This document shows, one piece after another, positions 44,543 through 53,852 of a stretch of DNA of 64,000 nt (within the stretch, counting starts at the first letter, position 1; each line of letters opens with the position of its first letter). This stretch comes from Solwaraspora sp. WMMD1047 (lineage in GTDB: Bacteria > Actinomycetota > Actinomycetes > Mycobacteriales > Micromonosporaceae). The translations under genes were made by a program, and so were the position numbers. Where the stretch lies: positions 6,228,501-6,292,500 of the forward strand of contig NZ_JARUBL010000001.1 in NCBI RefSeq assembly GCF_029626155.1, written 5' to 3'. The notes under the pieces were generated by a model. That model worked only from the letters and a program-made list of their open reading frames with translations. It did not search any database and was not told the origin of the DNA.

Positions 44543-45121
44543 ATGGATTCCCGGAGTCAGGCGCGAGTCTCCGACCTACCTGCCGAGGTCAGCGGGTCGA
44601 CCCCGGCCCGCCGTCGGCGGCGCCGGATGCCGATCCTGATCGCGGCCGCGCTGCTGTTCGTCCTGCTGACGGCGGTGGCGGTCACCTATCTGGCCGGGGG
44701 CTTCCACGAGGACGGCCGGTTCGCCGCCGAGCCGCCGGCCTGCGCGACCGTGGAGGCCAGCCTGCCGCTGCTCGGGACGGACTACGACGCCAAGCAGACC
44801 GGGGCCAACAACTGCGAGTTGTTGTATCCGCCGGACCACCCGGACTACATCCCACACCCGAAGATCAACATCCAGTTGTACGTCGCGACGCCGCGGCGCG
44901 AGGACGCGCCGGATGCGGCCAGCCGCCTACTCAAGGACCTCGGGACCAGCTTCCAGCCGCTGCCGGGCATCGGCGAGGAGGCGTACGTCCGCAACCGGGA
45001 CGTCTTCTTCCGGGTGAGCAACCTGGTGGTAGGCGTCGTGGTCTACCCGCTACAGGACAGCTCCGACGAACAGGTCCACGCCTTCGCCGCCGACCTGGCC
45101 GACCGCCTCGCCACCACCTGA
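44543..45121 (+). CDS. Membrane-anchored extracytoplasmic protein, 192 aa
   Basis: A basic N-terminus (PARRRRRRM) and one hydrophobic helix (about residues 30-52) anchor an outer domain of 140 residues. It has two cysteines and ends VHAFAADLADRLATT. The pattern resembles DUF3558-like or sensor-type lipoproteins of actinobacteria but has no lipobox. It is divergent from the NB-ARC regulator. The start ATG lies at 44543. No function can be given. Confidence 0.7.
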   Translation: MDSRSQARVSDLPAEVSGSTPARRRRRRMPILIAAALLFVLLTAVAVTYLAGGFHEDGRFAAEPPACATVEASLPLLGTDYDAKQTGANNCELLYPPDHPDYIPHPKINIQLYVATPRREDAPDAASRLLKDLGTSFQPLPGIGEEAYVRNRDVFFRVSNLVVGVVVYPLQDSSDEQVHAFAADLADRLATT

Positions 45122-45133
45122 GCGCAGATCTCC

Positions 45134-45197
45134 AAGATCAAATGATGAAAAGGGCCGCCATAGCCCTCCACCACAGCCGTTTTCATCATTTGATCTT
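45134..45197. repeat. AT-rich long inverted repeat, 18-bp perfect arms
   Basis: Left arm 45134-45151 begins AAGATCAAATGATG; right arm 45180-45197 is its exact complement; the loop is 28 bases. A nested AGGGC/GCCCT pair lies in the loop. It starts 12 bases after the stop of the preceding gene and could act as a terminator. The arms are about 30% GC in DNA that is otherwise over 70%, and the length is unusual, so a small mobile or repetitive palindrome is an alternative. Confidence 0.7.
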
Positions 45198-45255
45198 CGC
45201 TTCCCCGGCAGCGCGATGGTCCAGGCCAACGTTTACTCAATGCTACGGTGACAAC

Positions 45256-45837
45256 ATGACCGCGGTGCCCGAGTGGATGCACCCGCCCCGCGTTGAGGGG
45301 TGGTTCGCCGACGACCTCGACCACCTTCCCGAAGCGCCGCGTCACACCGAGTTGATCGATGGAGCCCTCGTCTTCATGATGTCCCCCCAGCGGGCCTGGC
45401 ATGCCCGGCTCGTCACCGCACTGGTGCTCTCCCTCTCGGAACAGGCGCCGGCAGGCATTGAAGTCGAGCGGGAGATGACGATCCGACTGGACAATCGAAA
45501 TCGTCCCGAGCCAGACCTTCTTGTCACCACGGCGCCCTACGCTCCGGACCGCACCTACTACACGCCCGACCAGGTGCTCATGGTTGTCGAAGTGGTCTCG
45601 CCGGAGTCGGCGCACCGCGATCGGGCAGTCAAGCTACGCAAGTACGCTGAGGCCGGAATCGCGAACTACTGGCGCGTCGAGGAAGAGGACGGGCTGCCGG
45701 TCGTCCACACCTATGAACTCGACGGCCCCACCCGGTTGTATGCGCCCGCCGGGATCCACCGCCACGAGCTGCGCAGTCCTACACCGTTCGCGATCAAGCT
45801 CGACCTGAACAGGCTGCTTCCGGCCCGCAAACGCTGA
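45256..45837 (+). CDS. Uma2 family endonuclease-like protein
   Basis: A 193-residue protein of the Uma2/DUF820 family, which has the PD-(D/E)XK restriction-endonuclease fold. Recognisable parts are the ELIDGALVFMMSP motif, then RPEPDLLVTTAPY, and VLMVVEVVSPESAHRDRAVKLRKYAEAGIANYWRV, with acidic and lysine residues of the putative nuclease site. Members are abundant in actinobacteria and cyanobacteria; their function is unproven. The ATG at 45256 has weak RBS. It is separated from the upstream gene by the AT-rich inverted repeat. Confidence 0.9.
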   Translation: MTAVPEWMHPPRVEGWFADDLDHLPEAPRHTELIDGALVFMMSPQRAWHARLVTALVLSLSEQAPAGIEVEREMTIRLDNRNRPEPDLLVTTAPYAPDRTYYTPDQVLMVVEVVSPESAHRDRAVKLRKYAEAGIANYWRVEEEDGLPVVHTYELDGPTRLYAPAGIHRHELRSPTPFAIKLDLNRLLPARKR

Positions 45838-45939
45838 CCGTCAACGCGCGTCGGCCAACTGTTCAGCGAATGAGCGCGGCGACCACGGGTCGATCATGCC
45901 ATCGAACTCTCAACCAGCACGGCCTGCTGTCCACGCTAG

Positions 45940-46185
45940 TCAAGAACTTTCAAGCGGGACGTGCCACCCGATGCCGGGCACCATGACCGCCAAGCCGTCG
46001 GCCGCCAGCGCGTCCATCGCTTTCGAGGCGGTCTCCCTGGCTACTCCGTGGGTCTGAGTGAGGGTCTTCTCGGACGGGAGCCGGCTACCCGGCGGGTACT
46101 CCCCGGCCTCGATCGCCGCACGCAGGATCGCCGAGAGCTGCCGGTACCGCGGTACCGGCGACATCGGGTCGATCTCTGCCGTCAT
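45940..46185 (-). CDS. Short GntR family regulator, DNA-binding domain only
   Basis: An 81-residue protein that is little more than a GntR winged helix: PRYRQLSAILRAAIEAGEYPPGSRLPSEKTLTQTHGVARETASKAMDAL. No effector-binding domain (FCD, UTRA or other) follows, and the end LAVMVPGIGWHVP is the wing. Such short GntR proteins are common in actinobacteria, often in mobile or variable loci. It is divergent from a 63-residue gene across 267 bases. The ligand, if any, is unknown. Confidence 0.85.
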   Translation of the reverse strand: MTAEIDPMSPVPRYRQLSAILRAAIEAGEYPPGSRLPSEKTLTQTHGVARETASKAMDALAADGLAVMVPGIGWHVPLESS

Positions 46186-46241
46186 GGCTTCATCATCGGA
46201 TGCAGAACGAGCACCTACGGCAATAACGGCACCCAGGGCAC

Positions 46242-46256
46242 CCTAGGCAACCTAGG
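46242..46256. promoter_or_regulatory. Paired CCTAGG sites upstream of the short GntR gene
   Basis: Two copies of the self-complementary hexamer CCTAGG (46242-46247 and 46251-46256) are 3 bases apart. They lie 57 bases before the GntR start, in the 267-base gap that also serves the small gene at 46453. They could be a binding site for the GntR protein. The rest of the gap shows no clear feature. An open frame from 46282 runs into the small gene, but only its distal part has a good start. Confidence 0.35.
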
Positions 46257-46452
46257 CCGGTCGGCGGTAATGTCGGGCTAGATGGCGGCCCCGAGCGGCG
46301 CGGACACGCCAACCCGGGGCCTTGATCGGACATGGGAGGTCCGACCCGATGAACAGTTTCCCTGTCCCACCGGACAAGCCGGCGCCCAGCCGGCTGTTGG
46401 CGCTCCACCCGCCCAGCACGGGTACCACTGCCGCGAACGGGAGGTGTGCCTC

Positions 46453-46644
46453 GTGACGGTCCTCGCGGTCGGTCCGCGTGAGCTGCCAAGAACGGAAACA
46501 GTCGAGGTGTGGTTTGACGCCGGTAGCGGCTGGACCGGACAACGGCTGACGGTTCCCGTGCGGCGGCTGACCCTCTCCGATCTTGACCGGGGAGAAGGTT
46601 CGACGGCGCTGTATGTGTACGAATCGAACGACTGCCAGGACTGA
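46453..46644 (+). CDS. Small protein of unknown function, 63 aa
   Basis: A 63-residue, acidic, probably beta-rich protein (VLAVGPRELPRTETVEVWFDAGSGW at the start, ALYVYESNDCQD at the end). The GTG at 46453 has GGGAGGTG 9 bases upstream. The frame is open back to an ATG at 46282, but that start has no RBS and its extra residues are low in structure. No family is recognised. It is followed by a strong hairpin. Confidence 0.55.
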   Translation: MTVLAVGPRELPRTETVEVWFDAGSGWTGQRLTVPVRRLTLSDLDRGEGSTALYVYESNDCQD

Positions 46645-46662
46645 CCCATTCATCTGGTAGGC

Positions 46663-46703
46663 GCGGCGGAGCCCTTGCGCGACACGCTCAAGGGCTCCGC
46701 CGC
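46663..46703. terminator. Strong bidirectional hairpin before ychF
   Basis: Perfect 15-bp arms (46663-46677 and 46689-46703; core GGCGGAGCCCTTG) and an 11-base loop lie between the convergent small gene (stop 46644) and ychF (stop 46731). It is one of the most stable hairpins in the window. Confidence 0.8.
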
Positions 46704-46730
46704 CGGCTCCGCCTCGTCGGTCCCGCCGGA

Positions 46731-47816
<1,086 letters not shown>

Positions 47817-47895
47817 GGGAGGCCAGCTTACGCGCCGGGCGGCGAGGTCCGATTTCCGCCAGTCAATCGGCGGCGCAGGGGGCACCATCGAACCC

Positions 47896-49512
47896 GTGGA
47901 GTTAGATTTCGAGCGGTGCTACCGGGCCGTCGACAGCCGGGACCAACGGTTCGACGGCCAGTTCTACACCGGCGTGACCTCGACCGGGATCTACTGCCGG
48001 CCGTCCTGTCCGGCGTTGACCCCGAAGCGGGCCAATGTCCGGTTCTTCCCGTCGGCGGCCGCCGCCCAGCGCGCCGGGCTGCGGGCCTGCCGGCGGTGCC
48101 GACCGGACGCCGCACCCGGGTCGCCGGACTGGGACGTGCGGGCCGACGCGGTCGGCCGGGCGATGCGGCTGATCGCCGACGGGGTGGTGGACCGCGACGG
48201 GGTGCCCGGGCTGGCCGCCCGGCTGGGTTACACCGAACGGCACCTGCACCGGATGCTCACCGCGCAGCTCGGCGCGGGTCCGCTCGCGCTGGCCCGGGCC
48301 CAGCGGGCGCAGACCGCCCGGATCCTGGTGGAGACGACCGAGCTGGGGCTGGCGGAGATCGCGTTCGCGGCCGGGTTCGGCAGCGTCCGACAGTTCAACG
48401 ACACGCTCCGCGAGGTCTTCGCGACCACCCCGTCCGAGCTGCGCGCGGCCGCGCACCGCCGCGCGGACCGGCCAGTCGGCGCGGGCGTGGTGAGCCTCCG
48501 GCTCGCCTACCGGCCGCCGCTGCACACCGGCGCGCTGCTGGACTTCCTGGCGCTGCGGGCCATACCCGGCGTCGAGCAGGTCGACGGCGGCACCTACCGG
48601 CGCGGGCTGCGGCTGCCGCACGGGCCGGCCGAGATCACGCTCACCCCGCTGCCCGGCCACGTCGCCGCGACGCTGCACCTGACCGACCTGCGCGACCTGG
48701 CGCCGGCGGTGGCCCGCAGCCGCCGACTGCTGGACCTGGACGCCGACCCCGAGGCCATCGACGCCACCCTCGCCGCCGACCCGGCACTCGCCGTCCCGGT
48801 CGCCAAAGACCCGGGGGTACGCGTCCCGCGCGCGGTCGACGGCTTCGAGATGGCGGTCCGGGCCGTGGTCGGCCAGCAGATCTCGGTCTCCGCCGCCCGC
48901 ACCGTCCTGTCCCGCCTCGCCGCCGCAACCGACCCGCCCGGCGACGCCGACGGCGCGCCGTGCCCCGGGCCGGCTGCCGGCGGGCTGCGGGCGTTTCCGT
49001 CGGCCGACGACCTGCTCGGGTTGCCGGACGAGGCGTTCGGGATGCCGGTCGCCCGGCGGGAGACGCTGCGGGCGCTGGCCCGCGCGGTCGCCGACGGCTC
49101 GCTCGACCTGGACCCGGGCACCGACCGGCAGGAGCTGGTCCGCCGGCTCACGGCACTGCCCGGGATCGGCGCCTGGACGGCCGGTTACGTGGCGATGCGC
49201 GGAGCCGGCGACCCGGACGTGTTCCTCGGCACCGACCTAGCGGTGCGCCGGGGGGCGGCGGCGCTCGGCCTGCCCGACGACCCGGCGGCCCTGACCGGAT
49301 ACGCCGCCCGCTGGCGCCCCTGGCGCTCGTACGCGGTGATCCGGCTCTGGACGGCGGGGGCGCCACCCGCCACTGCGCACGAAACCGACCCGGGGCACCA
49401 GACCGACCCGACGCACGAGACCGACCCGACCCACGAGAACGACCCGACGCACGAGACCGACCCGACCCACGAGAACGACCCGACCCGCCGAAACAGATGG
49501 AGAAACCGGTGA
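47896..49512 (+). CDS. Ada-AraC-AlkA fusion: DNA-3-methyladenine glycosylase with methyl-accepting regulator domain
   Basis: A 538-residue fusion. Residues about 1-75 are the Ada zinc domain, with cysteines in IYCRPSC and CRRC; the first cysteine can take a methyl from DNA phosphotriesters. An AraC-type helix-turn-helix follows (LAARLGYTERHLHRML to FGSVRQFNDTLREVF). AlkA N-terminal and HhH-GPD domains complete it (VVGQQISVSAARTV, LPGIGAWTAGYVAM, catalytic aspartate in FLGTDLAVRRG). It would remove alkylated bases and induce the adaptive response. The tail is six HETDPT-like repeats. GTG start at 47896; the stop overlaps ogt by 4 bases. Confidence 0.92.
   Translation: MELDFERCYRAVDSRDQRFDGQFYTGVTSTGIYCRPSCPALTPKRANVRFFPSAAAAQRAGLRACRRCRPDAAPGSPDWDVRADAVGRAMRLIADGVVDRDGVPGLAARLGYTERHLHRMLTAQLGAGPLALARAQRAQTARILVETTELGLAEIAFAAGFGSVRQFNDTLREVFATTPSELRAAAHRRADRPVGAGVVSLRLAYRPPLHTGALLDFLALRAIPGVEQVDGGTYRRGLRLPHGPAEITLTPLPGHVAATLHLTDLRDLAPAVARSRRLLDLDADPEAIDATLAADPALAVPVAKDPGVRVPRAVDGFEMAVRAVVGQQISVSAARTVLSRLAAATDPPGDADGAPCPGPAAGGLRAFPSADDLLGLPDEAFGMPVARRETLRALARAVADGSLDLDPGTDRQELVRRLTALPGIGAWTAGYVAMRGAGDPDVFLGTDLAVRRGAAALGLPDDPAALTGYAARWRPWRSYAVIRLWTAGAPPATAHETDPGHQTDPTHETDPTHENDPTHETDPTHENDPTRRNRWRNR
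49378..49485. repeat. Six 18-bp tandem units at the 3' end of the Ada/AlkA gene
   Basis: Units start at 49378, 49396, 49414, 49432, 49450 and 49468, each close to CACGAGACCGACCCGACC. They encode six-residue units such as HETDPT and HENDPT. The units alternate ACC and AAC at one codon in the last four copies, which suggests duplication of a 36-bp pair. The period keeps the frame, so copy number may vary between strains without loss of the downstream ogt coupling. Confidence 0.9.
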
Positions 49513-50012
49513 CCGACACCCTCTACGCCAGCACCACAGATACGCCCGCCGGCCCGCTGACCGTGGTCGCCGGCCCGGACGGGGCGGTCCGGGCCGCCGG
49601 TTTCACCGCCGAGGTGGAGCCGCTGCTGACCCTGGTCCACCCGGACCTGCGCGGGCCGGTGCGGACCCGGCCGGAGTTGGGTCCGGTCAGCGACGCCGTC
49701 CGGCGCTACCTCGACGGCGACCTGGCCGCCATCGACGAGGTCCCGGTCGCCCAGCGCACCGGGGGCGTGTTCCTGCCGCACGCCTGGCAGGTGCTGCGCG
49801 GGGTGAAGGCGGGCGAACCCGTCACCTACACCGGCTTCGCCGAGCTGGCCGGCCGGCCCGCCGCGATCCGGGCCGCCGCCGCGGCGTGCGCCCGCAACGC
49901 CGTGGCGCTCTTCGTCCCCTGCCACCGGGTGGTCCGCACCGACGGCGGGCTCGGCGGCTACCGGTGGGGGCTGGAGGTGAAGAAATGGCTTCTCGGACAC
50001 GAACGCCGGTGA
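49509..50012 (+). CDS. ogt: Methylated-DNA-[protein]-cysteine S-methyltransferase
   Basis: A 167-residue O6-alkylguanine-DNA alkyltransferase. The acceptor cysteine lies in VPCHRVV, with the DNA-binding GRPAAIRAAAAACARN helix before it and GGLGGYRWGLEVKKWLL after it. It moves the alkyl group from O6-methylguanine to itself in a suicide reaction. The GTG at 49509 overlaps the Ada/AlkA stop codon (GTGA) and has GGAG 6 bases upstream. The two genes form an alkylation-damage repair operon. Confidence 0.95.
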   Translation: MTDTLYASTTDTPAGPLTVVAGPDGAVRAAGFTAEVEPLLTLVHPDLRGPVRTRPELGPVSDAVRRYLDGDLAAIDEVPVAQRTGGVFLPHAWQVLRGVKAGEPVTYTGFAELAGRPAAIRAAAAACARNAVALFVPCHRVVRTDGGLGGYRWGLEVKKWLLGHERR

Positions 50013-50071
50013 CCGGCAGGTGACGGGAAGCCGACTCTTCCCGTATCAAGATTTGCCGATACCTTCGAGTA

Positions 50072-51913
50072 GTGCCCCCGGACGGTGTCGACGCCCCCCG
50101 CCCGGGAACCGACCGGCACCGACCCGACCGGCGGGCCGGCAACAGTCTCTGGCGGCTGCGCCGTTACGTCCGGCCGTACGCCGGCCAGCTCGCCTGGCTG
50201 CTGGCCGCCGCGTTCGCCGCCACCGGCGCCGGCCTCGCCGTGCCGATGGTCATCCGGGAGGTGGTCGACGGGCCGGTCGCGAACCGTGACCCGGGCGGGC
50301 TGCTCCGCCTCGGCGGGCTCGCGCTGCTGCTCGGCCTCGCCGAGGCGGCACTTATCTTCGTCCGGCGCTGGGTCCAGTCGTCCTCGGCGGTCGGGCTGGA
50401 GGCCAGCATCCGGGAGGACCTCTACGCCCACCTGCAGCAGCTGCCGGTCTCCTTCCACGACCGCTGGCAGTCCGGTCAACTGCTCTCCCGGGTGACGAGT
50501 GACCTGTCGGTGCTGCGCCGGTTCCTGTCGTTCGGGCTGATGTTCCTGATCGTCAACCTCGCCACCTACCTGGCGGTGATCGCCCTGCTGATCGGGCTGC
50601 ACTGGCAGCTCGGGCTGCTGGTGGCGGCCAGCTCGTTGCCGCTGTTCCTGGTCAGCCGCCGGTTCACCCGCGCGTACCTGGCCGTCTCGCGGCGGGTCCA
50701 GGACGAGCAGGGTGACGTGGCCACGCTGGTGGAGGAGTCGGCGCGCGGGGTGCGGACGGTCAAGGCGTACGGCCGGCAGCCGTTGATGGCGACCAGCTTC
50801 CGGGCCGGCACCCGCCGGCTGCACGACACGGCGGTCGGCAAGGGCCGGCTGCTGGCCGGGGCGTCGGCCCAGTTCGACCTGGTGCCGAACCTGACCCTGG
50901 TGGCCGTGCTGGTGGCCGGCACGGTCGCCGCCGCCCGGGGCGCGCTCACCATCGGCGAGCTGGTGGCGTTCGTGACGCTGCAGCTGATGCTGATCTGGCC
51001 GATCGAGTCGCTGGGCTGGATCATCGCCCACGCCCAGGAGGCGAAGACGGCCGCCGACCGGATCTACGAGGTGCTCGACACCGAGCCGTCCATCATGGAT
51101 CGACCCGGCGCCGTCCCGGTGTGCCGGTCGGCGGTCCGGGGACACCTACGGTTCGAGGGGGTCACCTTCAGCTATCCGGGATCCCCCACCCCGGTGCTGC
51201 GCGGCGTCGACCTGGAGCTGCGGCCCGGCGAGACGATGGCGGTGGTCGGCGCCACCGGCAGCGGCAAGACCAGCCTGCTCTCGCTGGTCCCCCGGCTGCA
51301 CGACGTCACCGGCGGGCGGGTCACCCTCGACGGCCAGGACATCCGCGACCTGCAACTGGCCTCGCTGCGGCAGGTGGTCGGCGTGGCGTTCGAGGAACCC
51401 ACCCTCTTCTCCATGTCGGTCTGGGAGAACCTGACCCTGGGCCGGCCGGACGCCGACGAACAGGACGTCCGGGCCGCCCTCACCGTCGCGCAGGCCGACT
51501 TCGTGCACGACCTGCCCTGGGGGCTCGCCACCCGGATCGGGGAACAGGGGCTCTCCCTCTCCGGCGGCCAGCGGCAGCGGCTCGCCCTGGCCCGGGCGGT
51601 GCTCGGCCGGCCCCGGCTGCTGGTCCTCGACGACCCGCTGTCGGCCCTCGACGTACACACCGAGGCGCTTGTGGAGCGCGCGCTGGCCCGGGTGCTGCGC
51701 GGAACCACCGCGCTGGTGGTGGTGCACCGGCCGTCGACGGTCGCACTCGCCGATCGGGTCGCGCTGCTCGACGGCGGCCGGGTGACCGCCGTCGGCACCC
51801 ACTCCGAACTGCTGGCGACGGTGCCCGCGTACCGGATGATTCTGGCCGCCACCGCGACCGAGCCGGCGGCCGGCGTCGACGCCGCGCCCGGTCTCGGCCT
51901 GGTCCGGTCCTGA
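50072..51913 (+). CDS. Heterodimeric ABC exporter, subunit 1 (degenerate ATPase site)
   Basis: A 613-residue half-exporter with six membrane helices then an ATPase domain. Walker A GATGSGKTS and signature LSGGQRQR are normal. The residue after Walker B is aspartate (LLVLDDP) instead of the catalytic glutamate, and the Q-loop reads FEEPTLF with glutamate for glutamine. These are the usual marks of the non-catalytic half of a heterodimeric exporter. The start codon GTG at 50072 lacks a clear RBS. The stop overlaps the next gene by one base. Substrates of such exporters are lipids, drugs or peptides; which applies here is unknown. Confidence 0.92.
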   Translation: MPPDGVDAPRPGTDRHRPDRRAGNSLWRLRRYVRPYAGQLAWLLAAAFAATGAGLAVPMVIREVVDGPVANRDPGGLLRLGGLALLLGLAEAALIFVRRWVQSSSAVGLEASIREDLYAHLQQLPVSFHDRWQSGQLLSRVTSDLSVLRRFLSFGLMFLIVNLATYLAVIALLIGLHWQLGLLVAASSLPLFLVSRRFTRAYLAVSRRVQDEQGDVATLVEESARGVRTVKAYGRQPLMATSFRAGTRRLHDTAVGKGRLLAGASAQFDLVPNLTLVAVLVAGTVAAARGALTIGELVAFVTLQLMLIWPIESLGWIIAHAQEAKTAADRIYEVLDTEPSIMDRPGAVPVCRSAVRGHLRFEGVTFSYPGSPTPVLRGVDLELRPGETMAVVGATGSGKTSLLSLVPRLHDVTGGRVTLDGQDIRDLQLASLRQVVGVAFEEPTLFSMSVWENLTLGRPDADEQDVRAALTVAQADFVHDLPWGLATRIGEQGLSLSGGQRQRLALARAVLGRPRLLVLDDPLSALDVHTEALVERALARVLRGTTALVVVHRPSTVALADRVALLDGGRVTAVGTHSELLATVPAYRMILAATATEPAAGVDAAPGLGLVRS

Positions 51914-53775
51914 TGACCCGGCCGCCACCGAGCGCGCTCGACCTGGCCCGCTGGCGCGGGCGGGCGGTCGACCCGGAGGCCGACCGCACCGCCGCGGAGA
52001 GCGAGACGCTGGCCGCCATCGCCCGGCTGCGGACCCGCAGCCGAGGGCTGCTCGGCTCGCTGGTCCGGCCGCACCGCCGGCTGCTCGCGGTGGCCGTGGC
52101 CCTGCTGCTGCTGCAGAACGCGGCCGGGATGGCCGGCCCGTACCTGGTCATGCTCGGCATCGACCGGGCGATCGAGCCGCTGGCGGCCGGCGACCCGACC
52201 CTGCTGATCGGCATCGGCGCCGCCTTCGCCGGCGCCACGCTGCTGGAGTACGCCGGCAAACGCGGCTTCCTCACCCTCTCCAGCCGGATCGGCCAGGCGA
52301 TCCTGTTCGACCTGCGGCAGCGGGTCTACCAGCACTTCCTGCGACTCTCCGTCGGCTTCCACGAGCGTTACACCTCCGGCCGGGTGGTGGCCCGGCTCAC
52401 CAGCGACATGGACTCGATCGCCGAACTGGTCGACGGCGGCCTGGACGACCTGGTGCTGGCGGTGCTCTCCATCGCCTCGGTGGCCGGCATCCTGCTCTGG
52501 CTGGACCCGCCGCTGGCCCTGGTGACCCTGCTGGCGTTCCCGTTCCTGCTGCTGTTGTCGCGCTGGTTCGCCCGCGCCTCCGGGTACGCCTACCGCCGGA
52601 CCCGGGAGGCGGTCTCGCTGGTGATCGTCCACTTCGTGGAGTCGCTGGGCGGCATCCGCGCGGTGCAGGCGTTCCGGCGGGAACGGCGCAACCAGCAGAT
52701 CTTCAACGCGGTGAACGACGACTACCGGCGGGCCAACCTGCGGGCGTTCCGGCTGATCGCCGTCTACTCGCCGGCGATCAAGGTGATCGGCAACGTGACG
52801 ATCGCGGTGGTGCTCACCTACGGCGGCCTGCGGGTGCTGGACGGGCACGCCGAGGTCGGCGTGCTGGCCGCGTTCCTGCTCTACCTGCGGCGGTTCTTCG
52901 AGCCGATGCAGGATCTGAGCCAGTTCTACAACGCGCTGCAGTCGGCCACCGCGGCGTTGGAGAAGCTCACCGGCGTACTCGACGAGCGGCCTTCGGTGGC
53001 GGAGCCGGAGCGGCCCACGCCGCTGCCCGACGGGTCGGACCGCGGCACCGTCGAGTTCCGCTCGGTCAGCTTCGGCTACCGGGACGGCACCGTGGTGCTG
53101 CCCGGCCTCGACCTGCGGATCCCGGCCGGGCAGACGGTGGCGCTGGTCGGCGCGACCGGGGCCGGCAAGTCGACGCTGGCCAAGCTGGTCGCCCGCTTCT
53201 ACGACCCGACGGCCGGGGCGGTCACGCTCGGTGGGGTGGACCTGCGGCGGGTCGCCGACCCGGAGCTGCGCCGCGCGGTGGTGGTGGTGACCCAGGAGAA
53301 CCACCTCTTCAGCGGCACCGTCGCCGACAACATCCGGTTCGGCCGCCCGGACGCCACCGACGCCGAGGTGGTGGCCGCCGCCCGCGCCATCGGCGCGCAC
53401 GATTTCATCGACGCCCTGCCCGAGGGATACGGGACCGACGTGCACCGACGCGGCTGCCGGCTCTCGGCCGGCCAGCGCCAACTGGTGGCGTTCGCGCGGG
53501 CGTTCCTGGCCGACCCGACGGTGCTGATTCTCGACGAGGCGACCTCGTCCCTGGACATTCCGAGCGAACGGCTGGTGCAGCGGGCGCTGCGGACCATCCT
53601 GGCCGACCGGACCGCGCTCGTCATCGCGCACCGGCTCTCCACGGTGGAGATCGCGGACCGGGTGCTGGTGCTCGACGGTGGCCGAATCGTCGAGGACGGC
53701 ACCCCCGCGGCCCTGACCAGCGCGGGCGGCCGGTACGCGGCGCTGCATCAACAGTGGCGGGACTCGCTGGTCTAG
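51913..53775 (+). CDS. Heterodimeric ABC exporter, subunit 2 (catalytic ATPase site)
   Basis: A 620-residue half-exporter. An N-terminal extension of about 50 residues precedes six helices. The ATPase domain has Walker A GATGAGKST, Q-loop VTQENHLF, Walker B LILDEATS with the catalytic glutamate, and IAHRLST with the switch histidine. Its signature is LSAGQ instead of LSGGQ, so it faces the degenerate Walker B of subunit 1. The intact site is its own Walker motifs with the normal signature of subunit 1. The ATG at 51913 overlaps the upstream stop. It ends 77 bases before a secreted peptidase gene. Confidence 0.92.
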   Translation: MTRPPPSALDLARWRGRAVDPEADRTAAESETLAAIARLRTRSRGLLGSLVRPHRRLLAVAVALLLLQNAAGMAGPYLVMLGIDRAIEPLAAGDPTLLIGIGAAFAGATLLEYAGKRGFLTLSSRIGQAILFDLRQRVYQHFLRLSVGFHERYTSGRVVARLTSDMDSIAELVDGGLDDLVLAVLSIASVAGILLWLDPPLALVTLLAFPFLLLLSRWFARASGYAYRRTREAVSLVIVHFVESLGGIRAVQAFRRERRNQQIFNAVNDDYRRANLRAFRLIAVYSPAIKVIGNVTIAVVLTYGGLRVLDGHAEVGVLAAFLLYLRRFFEPMQDLSQFYNALQSATAALEKLTGVLDERPSVAEPERPTPLPDGSDRGTVEFRSVSFGYRDGTVVLPGLDLRIPAGQTVALVGATGAGKSTLAKLVARFYDPTAGAVTLGGVDLRRVADPELRRAVVVVTQENHLFSGTVADNIRFGRPDATDAEVVAAARAIGAHDFIDALPEGYGTDVHRRGCRLSAGQRQLVAFARAFLADPTVLILDEATSSLDIPSERLVQRALRTILADRTALVIAHRLSTVEIADRVLVLDGGRIVEDGTPAALTSAGGRYAALHQQWRDSLV

Positions 53776-53852
53776 ACTCCGTCGGCGGCGGTCGATGGAA
53801 GCCGGTCCGGTCCCGGACCACCCGCCGCTTCGCCTCACGGGGAGGACATGAC

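Noticed and set aside
46282-46452. N-terminal extension of the small gene at 46453
   Set aside because: The ATG at 46282 lacks a ribosome-binding site, while GTG at 46453 has a good one; the extension shows no conserved-looking features.
49378-49485. Tandem repeats considered as a CRISPR array
   Set aside because: The 18-bp units are directly adjacent without spacers and are translated in frame.
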